Shown here piece after piece: positions 42,501-54,500 of a DNA stretch of 64,000 nt (position 1 is its first letter; each line of letters opens with the position of its first letter). The stretch covers positions 1,758,001 to 1,822,000 of the forward strand of contig OX387604.1 in the NCBI GenBank assembly GCA_947568835.1. Reading direction: 5' to 3'. The notes under the pieces were generated by a model. That model had not been told where the DNA came from and did not search any database. It was given only the letters and a program-made list of their open reading frames with translations. This stretch comes from Protonemura montana (Eukaryota > Arthropoda > Insecta > Plecoptera > Nemouridae). The position numbers were made by a program, and so were the translations under genes.

Positions 42501-45500
42501 TGCTGGTAAGAAAGCTGAGGACAAGCCCTTGAAGAAACTAGAGGAACCTGCTGGTAAGAAAGCTGAGGACAAGCCCTTGAAGAAACTAGAGGAACCTGCT
42601 GGTAAGAAAGCTGAGGACAAGCCCTTGAAGAAACCAGAGGAACCTGCTGATAAGAAAGCTGAGGACAAGCCCTTGAAGAAACTAGAGGAACCTGCTGGTA
42701 AGAAAGCTGAGGACAAGCCCTTGAAGAAACCAGATGAACCTGCTGGTAAGAAAGCTGAGGACAAGCCCTTGAAGAAACTAGAGGAACCTGCTGGTAAGAA
42801 AGCTGAGGACAAGCCCTTGAAGAAACTAGAGGAACCTGCTGGTAAGAAAGCTGAGGACAAGCCCTTGAAGAAACTAGAGGAACCTGCTTGTAAGAAAGCT
42901 GAGGACAAGCCCTTGAAGAAACTAGAGGAACCTGCTGGTAAGAAAGCTGAGGACAAGCCCTTGAAGAAACCAGATGAACCTGCTGGTAAGAAAGCTGAGG
43001 ACAAGCCCTTGAAGAAACCAGAGGAACCTGCTGGTAAGAAAGCTGAGGACAAGCCCTTGAAGAAACTAGATGAACCTGCTGGTAAGAAAGCTGAGGACAA
43101 GCCCTTGAAGAAACCAGAGGAACCTGCTGGTAAGAAAGCTGAGGACAAGCCCTTGAAGAAACTAGAGGAACCTGCTGATAAGAAACTAGAGGAACCTGCT
43201 GGTAAGAAAGCTGAGGACAAGCCCTTGAAGAAACTAGATGAACCTGCTGGTAAGAAAGCTGAGGACAAGCCCTTGAAGAAACCAGAGGAACCTGCTGATA
43301 AGAAAGCTGAGGACAAGCCCTTGAAGAAACTAGAGGAACCTGCTGGTAAGAAAGCTGAGGACAAGCCCTTGAAGAAACTAGAGGAACCTGCTGGTAAGAA
43401 AGCTGAGGACAAGCCCTTGAAGAAACCAGAGGAACCTGCTTGTAAGAAAGCTGAGGACAAGCCCTTGAAGAAACCAGATGAACCTGCTGGTAAGAAAGCT
43501 GAGGACAAGCCCTTGAAGAAACTAGATGAACCTGCTGGTAAGAAAGCTGAGGACAAGCCCTTGAAGAAACCAGAGGAACCTGCTGGTAAGAAAGCTGAGG
43601 ACAAGCCCTTGAAGAAACTAGAGGAACCTGCTGGTAAGAAAGCTGAGGACAAGCCCTTGAAGAAACTAGAGGAACCTGCTGGTAAGAAAGCTGAGGACAA
43701 GCCCTTGAAGAAACCAGATGAACCTGCTGGTAAGAAAGCTGAGGACAAGCCCTTGAAGAAACTAGAGGAACCTGCTGGTAAGAAAGCTGAGGACAAGCCC
43801 TTGAAGAAACTAGAGGATCCTGCTGGTAAGAAAGCTGAGGACAAGCCCTTGAAGAAACTAGAGGAACCTGCTGGTAAGAAAGCTGAGGACAAGCCCTTGA
43901 AGAAACCAGATGAACCTGCTGGTAAGAAAGCTGAGGACAAGCCCTTGAAGAAACTAGAGGAACCTGCTGGTAAGAAAGCTGAGGACAAGCCCTTGAAGAA
44001 ACCAGATGAACCTGCTGGTAAGAAAGCTGAGGACAAGCCCTTGAAGAAACCAGATGAACCTGCTGGTAAGAAAGCTGAGGACAAGCCCTTGAAGAAACTA
44101 GAGGAACCTGCTGGTAAGAAAGCTGAGGACAAGCCCTTGAAGAAACTAGAGGAACCTGCTGGTAAGAAAGCTGAGGACAAGCCCTTGAAGAAACTAGAGG
44201 AACCTGCTGGTAAGAAAGCTGAGGACATGCCCTTGAAGAAACTAGAGGAACCTGCTGGTAAGAAAGCTGAGGACAAGCCCTTGAAGAAACCAGATGAACC
44301 TGCTGATAAGAAAGCTGAGGACAAGCCCTTGAAGAAACCAGAGGAACCTGCTGGTAAGAAAGCTGAGGACAAGCCCTTGAAGAAACCAGAGCCAAGTATC
44401 ACGGCTAAACAAGACAAATCTTCTCAAAAAACTCGTAAAGAAGTGGACAGACCTTCAAAGAAACAGGAGGGACTAATTGCTAAGAAAGCTGATGAACAAC
44501 CTTCAAAAGAACCAGAAGACACTGGTGCAAAGAGAAGTGAGGAGGAATCTTTGAAGAAACTTGATGAAACTAGTTGTGTGAAAGCAGAGAAAACGTCTGC
44601 ACTAAAAACTGGTGATGAACCATCAATTAATCTAGCGGATACTTCTGTTAATATTGCAGGGGAGGCAACTTTAAAGAAACCAGATGTCCCTGCAGGTAAA
44701 AAACTGGTAGGAAAGGCTTCTACGGACCATGAAAAAGTGTCCGCCCTTAAAGCAGAGAACAAAACTGCCGGGAGGTTTCATTCAACCCTTGTTGAAAATA
44801 TAGGAACATTATCAGCCAATATATTGTGTGAAACTCATGTTCAACAAAAATCGTATGTAAACACAGGGGAAAAGATTGGAGAGGGACTGATGGAAACTGT
44901 TTTAAAGAAACCAGAGGAACGTAACCAAAAGCAAGCAGCGACAGCAGCGAAGGGTAGTTTTGCAGTTACGTGTGAGGGTGCCTCTTCCAAGAAAACAGCA
45001 AAAAAAACAGTTTTGAAACTAGAAGAAGATGATGCTAAGAAATCAGAGGATACATCTGCTAACAAATTGGAACAAATAACTTTTGAGATACTAGAGGAAA
45101 AATCTGCTGAGAAAAACAAGGGATTGCCAAAAAACAAACTTGAAGGATTTCTTACTCAGGAACCTGATAGAACAGCGACTGTGCAGCTGGACGAGAAACT
45201 TACTCAAAAGACAAAGCAGTTGCCAGTTAAGGAGTCTAAAGAAAAATCTTCCAAGAAGTTTGATGCAAACTCTGTTGATGTACGAATAAAGTCTGTCATT
45301 GCACTGCAGGAAACACTAGTCGATACATCTGAGGAAACAGGGGAAACATCTATCAAACACCTAGAGGAAAAACCATCTACGTCACTTAAAGAAAATGAAG
45401 CGAAGAAACCAGGTGAGAAATCACCTAAGAAAAAGCAGGAAAAGGGTTCTGAAAAAGCAGAGAAAAAAACAGGTCAAACAGGTGTAGAGACACTTAATAA

Positions 45501-48500
45501 ATTAGTAGAGGTTGTCGAAATCCTGCCGGAAATTAAATCTGAAAAAACGTCAACTATAACAGAGGGGAAATCAACGGTGAAAAAAGAGAAAAAACCTAAA
45601 GCTGCCTTCGAGAAACCGATTGTGTCAAACAAAGAAAAATGTGTTGCATCTTCAGTTAGTGTTATCACAAAAGTAGAAGAATTGAAAGCAGAGTTACAAA
45701 AACCTGTCAAGAAAACGGAAGTAGTCACGGTATCGAAGCTTGAGGAGCTAGAAGTAGAGTTAGAAACGAAGAAAGAGGAACACGATACTACGACACTCAA
45801 AGGAAAAGCACAGGACAACCCTGAAGAAAAAGGAGAAAGTAAGGTAAAAGAAGTATCAGCTAAGAACCTGGGAGAAAAAGATGGTAAGAAAGCAGAAGAA
45901 AAGGGGCCTAAGAAACCAAAAGAAAAAGCAACTAAGAAATCCACGGAAAAAGCAGATAAAAAATCTGAATCCGAAAATCTTAAGATATCTGGGAGAAAAG
46001 GAGTTGCAAATCCTGATGAACGAGCAGTTATGAAAGCTGAGGAAAAGCCTCCTGGGAAATTGGATGACAACAGAGAGGTGAAATCTGAGAATACAGAGTC
46101 TACAAAGCTGGGGGAAAAGGACATGTCAAGATCACCTAACGAAACCGGCAAGTCTGAAGACAAAGCAGCCAAAAAACCTGTAGATAAGGCAGAAAAGAAA
46201 CTCGAAGAAAAAGTAGCTAAGAAGTCTGAGCTAAAATCAGACAAAACTCCACAGCAGAAAGCTGTCAAGGTACCTGTGGTGAAAGAACTTGAGGATCCTG
46301 TGGAAATTGTAGCACAACATGAGGAATCAGCACCTAAAGAGGTAGACAAACAATTAGAGAAGAAAGCAATGGAAAACTTAGCTCAGACACCAGAAGAAAA
46401 AGGACCTAAGAAATGTGCGGATAAAGCAACTAAAAAACCCGGTGCTGATGTGGTTCATAATACAGAGGGAAATTCAGAGAAGACTCCAGAGGTTATCATT
46501 AAAAATAAATCAGATAAGAAACCTGAGAACAAAAAAGCTAAACACAGTGAAAAGGTGGCTAGCAAGCCTGCGGAGAAAGCAATGCAGATAACTGAAGAAT
46601 GTCCACTTAAGAAATCTGATCAAAAACCAGCTACAGATATCATGGAGAAAGAATTAATAACGCCAGACAAAGAAGCAGTAAAGAAATCCGTGGAAAACGT
46701 AGCTACGATCCTTGAAGGAGTCAAGAAACCTGAGGACAAAGCTTCCAAAATACCTGCAAACAAAAAAGAAATAAAACTTGATGATAAAGTACCAAAGGAT
46801 TCTGAGGAAAAATTAGCCAATGCTTCTAAGGAAAAAGAGGCTAAAAAACACACTTCTTTTTTAACTCCAGATCCTGCTCAAGTGTTGAATGAAGCTGAAA
46901 ATATAAATAAGCCAATCGTGTCTCAAAGCCAAGAGAGAGTTCTTGATTCCGCTGTTTCTTCCACTCCTGGTGAAGTCTCGAAGACATCATCATCCAAGAA
47001 GACATTTTCCGAAGACTTTCTTGACATACTTTGTGGTGGATCAATGTCAATGGCTGATGATGATGACTTTGACAACGAAATAACAGTGGTTCAGCCAACT
47101 CTCAAAACAACGAAGGAGTTAAAGAAGCCAGCAGACAAGTCATCCACAGGCAAAGAGTCCTCAAAAGCAGGAGTAAAAACAACTTTTGAGGCAAGAATAA
47201 AAGATACGAAAGTGCAGTCATCGATGACCACGGACGTGAAACCTGATGGGAAGATATCAGATGCAATAACAACCAGTTCTGCGTCAAAAGAAAGCGCAGA
47301 GGGTAAACACATTGGTATTATCAAAGAATCAAACGAGGAAGTGTTTTTGAAACCAACTGTCAAGGAACCGGAACCAATTCTGTCTCCCGCACTTGTGCAA
47401 CAAGCTATGAAAGGAGCCGCGTTTGTTTTACCATCTCCGAAACAAGAAGCGTTGTCACTCGATGTTGTTGGAGAACCACATAAAACAGCAATCACAGAAA
47501 TCAGCAGCATTAAAACTGATGTCATCTTGACGACAACAGTTGAATCCAAATTAAAAATATCTCACCTGACAAAGGAATCAAAGCATTATTCAGAAGATTT
47601 CCTTGATTTACTTTCGGGTGAGCCGTTTGCAATTGACGACGATGACTTTGATTTTCAAGTAGAACAAATTGAAGTTAAAAAACCACTAGCTGCAAAACGT
47701 ACCACAAAAACATTAAGCATCAGTGAAACTGGTACCAAAATCATCTCGCCAGCTGAGCAAGTTCAAAAATCATCAACACCAGAAGAACAGAAAAAAGAGA
47801 CGCCACTTTTAAAAAGTCCTGGGTCACCAACTCAAAGACAAGGTTTAAAAGAAATCACTCAAAGCAAACCCGCAAAAACTGGAAAGATCCCTGATCCAGT
47901 TGAGCTCAAGCCAGAAATCGATTCCAAAAACAAACCGTCAAAAAAAGAACTTTCAAGCACCGAGACTGCAACAAAAGGAACGACAAATACATCAAGCCCA
48001 AGTAAAGAAGTGCCTCTCCAAAAAGACGACGCATCAAGAAAACGAACATTCTCGGAAGACTTCCTCGACATTCTTACTGGCGGCTCGTTCGAGATGGCGG
48101 ATGACGATTGGGACGATTTCGACACCCCACCCACCGAAATCGTGACTAGCTCGGTGAAAACTGCAATCTTTCAAAGTAAGGGCAAGATCTCAGATCCCCA
48201 AGTAGGGCAATCCGCTGGTAAGAACATCGCGGTGGTTCCTAAAGATAAGAAGACTTACGGTGAGAAATCGTCTACCACATCACAAGATAACTCAACCAAT
48301 CTTATAATTAAAGAAGAGACACCAAAGGTACAAAAAGAAAAAACCTTGCCAGAACTCCCTGCCGGTGACATGGTGCCCGACGCATCTAAAGCTGAAAAAG
48401 AGCCGGGGATCCCGAAGGATAAGAAGCAGTCTGAACCTTTAAAAGATAAGAAACTAGGGGATTCAAAGCAAGCAGACAAAATTGATAAAAAGCAAGCGCT

Positions 48501-51500
48501 CAAACGAAACGGTTCTAAGGACAAGGATATAAAAAGCAAAGAGGGTTTAGCAAGTGTCGGTTTGTTCGCGAGTGCAGCGACACCAGCAAGTATTGAGGCA
48601 CCAGAACCAGTGTTCCTGGCAAGAACTTTCGTGGCACCAACACCTTCGAAGCTATCTGATCCTGCTGCCCAGGAATGTATCGTGGCACCAAAATCTGACG
48701 AGGCATCAAAACTTGTACCTGAACCAATCAAAGTGCTAGAACCTATTTCAAAGATGGAATCTACCAAAGGTCAGAAACCTGCTAAACAAACCAAACTTAG
48801 TAAAACATCGGAACCTGTGAAAGCACTGGAACCTGTGAAAGCACTGGAACCTGTCAAAGCACAGAAACCTGTGAAAGCACCGGAACCTGTGAAAGCACCG
48901 GAACCTGTGAAAGCACCGGAACCTGTGAAAGCACCGGAACCTGTGAAAGCACTGGAACCTGTGAAAGCACCGGAACCTGTGAAAGAACCGGAACCTGTGA
49001 AAGAACCGGAACCTGTCAAAGCACCGGAACCTGTAAAAGCACCGGAACCTGTCACAACATTGGAACCTGGAAAAGGACAGAAACATGTGACAACACAAAA
49101 ATCTGTAAAAACTTCAGGCTCGGTCACACTATCAGAAGCTGTCAGCAAATCAGAACTTGTCATAACAACAGAACCCTTCGGAGCCTTGGAACCTGTCATA
49201 ACACCAGAACCCATTAAAGCATTAGAGCCTGCCAGAGGACAAAAGCATGTCCAACAACCTAAAATTGTTACAACATCAAAGCTTGTCACAGCACCAATAC
49301 CAGTAAACAAAACGGGACGTGTAAAAATAACTGAATCCGTCAAAGTACCGCTATCAGAGTCCGTCAAAGCAGAAGAACTTATTAAAAACGTAGAGCCTGC
49401 CAAAGGACACGTAGAAACATCAGGATCAGTTCAAGCAACAGCAACTGGCAAAGCACCGCATCCTGCTAAAGCACTGGAACCTGTGAAAGCACCAGAACCT
49501 GTGAAAGCACCGGAACCTGTGAAAGCACCGGAACCTGTGAAAGCACCGGAACCTGTAAAAGCACCGGAACCTGTGAAAGCACCGGAACCTGTGAAAGCAC
49601 CGGAACCTGTGAAAGCACCGGAACCTGTCAAAGCACCGGAACCTGTGAAAGCACCGGAACCTGTAAAAGCACCGGAACCTGTGAAAGCACCGGAACCTGT
49701 GAAAGCACCGGAACCTGTGAAAGCACCGGAACCTGTGAAAGCACCGGAACCTGTAAAAGCACCGGAACCTGTGAAAGCACCGGAACCTGTGAAAGCACCG
49801 GAACCTGTGAAAGCACCGGAACCTGTGAAAGCACCGGAACCTGTAAAAGCACCGGAACCTGTGAAAGCACCGGAACCTGTGAAAGCACCGGAACCTGTGA
49901 AAGCACCGGAACCTGTAAAAGCACCGGAACCTGTGAAAGCACCGGAACCTGTGAAAGCACCGGAACCTGTGAAAGCACCGGAACCTGTGAAAGCACCGGA
50001 ACCTGTGAAAGCACCGGAACCTGTCAAAGCACCGGAACCTGCGAAAGCACCGGAACCTGTGAAAGCACCGGAACCTGTAAAAGCACCGGAACCTGTGAAA
50101 GCACTGGAACCTGTAAAAGCCTTGGAATCTGCAAAAGGACAAAAACATGTTAAACAACAAAAAATTGTAAAAACATCAGGGCCAGTCAAAGCACCAGAAC
50201 CTGTCCAAACTCCGGAAACTGTCAAGGAATCGGAACCCATCAAAGAACTAAAAAATGTCAAAAATCAAAAAACTCCTGAAATATCAGGGCCGATCACAGC
50301 ACTGGAACCAATCAAAGCACCAGAACCAGGCAAAATAACAGTACCTGTCAAAACAGTGGAGCCTGTCAAAAATGCAGAATCTGTCAAAAAATCAGAACCT
50401 GTCAAAAAATCAGAACCTGTCCAAGCAGCAAAACCCGTCAAAGCAGCAAAACCCGTCAAAGCAGCAGAACCCGTCAAAGCAGCAGAACCAGTCAAAGCAG
50501 TAGAACCTGTCAAAGCAGTAGAACCAGTCAAAGCAGTAGAACCTGTCAAAGCAGTAGAACATGTCAAAGCAGTAGAACCAGTCAAAGCAGTAGAACCAGT
50601 CAAAGCAGTAGAGCCTGTCAGAGCAGTAGAACCTATTATGGCACAAAAAACTGCCAAAGGACAAAAACATGTTAAACCATCAAAAAGTAAAACTGAAAAA
50701 TCACCAGAAACGGTGAAGATAGCAGAAAAATTGAAAACATCAGAGCTAGAAAAAGCACCGGAATCTATCAAAGCATCGGAATCTCTGAAATTTGTGGATC
50801 CTGTAAAAGCTCCAGAACTTTTTAAAGGAGTAGAACCTGTCAAAGCACTGGAACCTGTCAAGACCCCTGAATCTGTTAAAATACCTGAACTCTTCAAAGC
50901 CCCAGAATCACAAGGCAATGCATCAGAAGCTGTCAAAGGTACGGAACATTCCAAAACAGATCTCACTTCAATTTCATCAAGTCAGCAGTTCACAACAGGA
51001 AGAAAGTTCTCTGATGCTTTCCTAGATATCTTATCCATGGACTCATGCCCAATAACTGATAATGACTTTGAAGATGCTGGTGAACATCAGGCTTTGCAGG
51101 GTGCTAGTTTGGAGGCAAAGAAGCCACAACAGAAAGAGAAGAAGGGAAACAAAAAGCAGCATGAGGTCAAGGTGACAACTGAGATGGTTGTCGCAACTAA
51201 AGTTGGTTCGGTGGCAGAAATTGCAAAAAAGCAACAGGGTGACGACTTCGTTTTGTCAGTTCCCAGCAAAAGGACCAACAAAAAAACTGCGAAGAAGATT
51301 GCTGAAGCATTTGCAATAGAAGCTGCGATTGCAAGCAATTTGGAAAATCCTGCAGATGATGAAGAGAGTTTGGAGGATAATTCATTCCAAACTGTAAAAA
51401 GCAGTGGTAAAAAAAGATCAAAGAAACCCCTCGTAGATGTTGCTCCTTCTGATGTGAAAGAAATGATTGAAATTTGTCCCAAGGAAGGCTCACCAGCTAC

Positions 51501-54500
51501 CAAGTTGCTTCAGGTTGAGCCACCTTCGATTCCAGTTGTAGAACAGGCACTTTCTGGAAAAGCGATACCAGTGACAACTTTGCAGCTCGATAGCATTCAC
51601 ACATGTAACGATCCCAAGGTAGATAACAAAAAAACACAAAAATCTGAAGAAACCAAACCATCAGATGCTAAGGAAATAATATCTCTTAAAGAGAACAAAT
51701 TGACTTCAAGTGAGCCGAGCGATGTTAGCAAGCTTGAAGAAGCATCTCCGAAACCTCTCGTGCGGCGAGACACGAAAAAGAAGGTGAGAGGTAGACCGGA
51801 TTTGATGCCGAGCTTCTGCGACCCTAACAAAGAGCTGACAGAAACAGCGCCAAAAAAATCAACCGAAGCTAAGCTGGAATGTCTTGACCCATTAGCATCT
51901 ACTGAAAACATAAACCTTGAGGTGGTAACAGAAAAATTGGCAAGCAAGGTCTCAGATGAGGAAACTGGTATTTTCGGCTCCGTCAAAGAGCGTTCTAAAC
52001 GTGATAGAAAAGTCGTAGTAGCTGGTGGTGAGGCTGAGGCATTGTCAGGGAGTCAAGAGCTGAAAGAGTCTGCCATAGTGGCTGATGTAGGTGAATTGAA
52101 ACACCCGTCGACTATCCCAGCAGAGTTCCGCTGGGTTGAATATTACAAGTACAAAGATGCTGAACGAGGTTGGCATGAGAGAACTGCCCTGGAGAGCAAA
52201 AACACTGAAAGCTCATCTCCAACAATTAATCTCATGGAACCTGCTCCAAAGTCACTGCAGACTGAAAAAGGAAAGGTAAATAAAAAGGAGAAAGAAGTGG
52301 CTCACGAGGAGAGAGAACCATCACCAGCGAAGACCTCTTTGAGCACATTGACTTCTGTTGATGTCGCTTCTGTCACAGTAAGCACGAATGTCACTCCGCC
52401 ACAAGTCCGTGTGTTTAAGATTGATACATCTGCCAAAACTTCTGGAAGTACAACTTTAACTGCAGACTCGAAAGTAAAGCCTGACTCAATGAAGAAAATC
52501 GAAGGGTTATCAAAAAAAGTACCTAATGAAAGTTCCAACAAGGCAGCTGCAGCACAAATTCCTCAATTCACCACGACGCTGATTCAAGTCCAAGAAGCTG
52601 CGCCAGGCGATACATCAGACGACACTCGACATCAGACGAAGAGAAAACGTGAAGACATTACCCACCGTCACCAACTAGGAGTGGATTCGGTGACAGTTCG
52701 AAGGAGTCGTAGCCGTAGCACGAGCGCCAGACGGAAGGTGTTCTCCGAGACGGAGATTGAGGTAGACAACTTGATCCGTGCAATGGACCGCGACGACGTG
52801 CTCAAGCAGTTTATCCCGCTGGATGGTGCTTTTTGGCCTGACAAATCGCGCTACCATGATGCCGAGCGCAGCTGGCAAGTGGCGCTGGCTTTAGCAGCTA
52901 ACCGCCAGAGTGCGCCAGGAGGCCGACAGACCGGTGGAGGGGGCAGCGGGGGCGGTAACGGTGGGGATGGGTCCGGGGGGCGGCCGCCTTCACGTGGCAA
53001 CGGCGGCAACGGCAAGCGTGGTGGCGACGGCGGGGACGGTGGCTCACGCTTTCCCACCAACCTTCTCTGCGCGGATCTGCCCGGGGGAATCGCTAGCTGG
53101 ACCGATGAGAGCACCTATCTCTCGGTAGAAGACGACCTGCAGCTCAAAGCTATCAGCAAGGTGACATCTTCTTCCCATGTTCTGTGTCTGCTGTGTCTGC
53201 TCGTCTGCTGTGTGCTCGCTCGCCTTTGCTCGGTGAAAGTGAAACTCTAACATCGGTCGGTGCGCTTTTAATGCTTTCCGTTTTCGATCTGCTGTGAAAA
53301 TAATCTGCAATGCATCGCATGTGAAACGCTTTGTCACTAATGCATCAGCATAACACATCATTGAAATGGTAGAATTGCTGCTTACAATACATACTTGTCG
53401 AAGCTTAGGAAAACGCTGTTTACGTTGCCTTGTGTGGACAAAATCACTGCAGAAATTGCGAGGAAATCATCGTCACTTTCGTCGGGCGGCGTTCATTTGG
53501 TTTTGTTAAGGTGCTCTGTTGCCAATCATTTTATCTGTGTGATTTTGTGTTGGTTTTTGTTTTCATGGTTATTGTGTGTTTTTTGGAATTGTAGAAAATG
53601 TGGGAATTGGCCATGACTACTATATGCAGCTTTTTTCATTTATTGTCTTAAGCTCTGATTTCTTTACGGTTTTGTTGTTGATTTATTCGTTTTGGTTTTC
53701 TAACAGATTTCCTTTGACTTCATTAGACGGTTTTGTTTCCTCATAATATAAGTCTGGTACATTGCAATTGACTTGAATCCTTTGATCTACCCATAAGCCA
53801 CTTAAATGATCATTAAGGGTCGTTCCCAAGGGTCGTTTCCAGCGTCCAGCGGCGTCCTTGAAGCTCTAATCGTGTTGCCAAGCCTTTCTTCACTCATATT
53901 CTTAAACATTTCCTGCTCTGGTTTCATAATTTCTATTCACAAAGAGGCTAAATGAGACATTGCTTGGCAGGGTGGAAATCTAAAGTGAATGTATTTTTCA
54001 GGACTGTCTGAAATCAGATGTAGATGAGCTAAAGACGTTATTACTTCACTCTGAGATGAAAGCCTCTTGTTTACCTACATCTGGCTGGAAGCAGATGAGA
54101 GCTGCGCTACTGGTAGGTGGCCAGTCTCTGCTACTGTACCTCCTCTTGGTCTCTGATCTGCCCACTCCCCTGTCTCTACCATTCACTTTTCACTTCTTAG
54201 TTTCCACTTATGATTCCTAACTGTGGCTGCCATCCTGCCATATGTTCCAATCTCTTCAAAACCACTTTCTTATATAAAAAAAAAAACAACTCAGGCATAG
54301 GAAAACTTCTTCTCTCGTTTTTTTTTTTGAGTCTGCCTTAATCTGTTAGATCATAGGATTGATCAGCAGATTTGGATCCATTCCAACTGTAGTACCCTGC
54401 ATTTCTCCACCTAACTTTGCATTATTTCAGGACTTATCGACTGCCCTGGCCGACCATTGTGCACGCGCTGCTGCGCTAGAGGCAACGCTTGCCGCACTGC

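Noticed and set aside
39963..44417. 1,484-residue open frame on the minus strand (and a 1,287-residue one in another minus frame at 40532-44395)
   Set aside because: Antisense of the 48-bp coding repeat. A stop-free unit whose length is divisible by three keeps antisense frames open for as long as the array lasts. There are no non-repeat coding features or splice context.
49426..50261. Minus-strand open frames of Phe/Arg/Cys or Thr/Gly/Ser hexapeptides
   Set aside because: Shadow of the EPVKAP array, in frame because the unit is 18 bp.
53161..53250. A KASH-type transmembrane C-terminus ending the protein at 53250
   Set aside because: No KASH signature or PPPX-type end, and spectrin-repeat exons continue downstream in phase. 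It is kept only as a speculative retained-intron tail.
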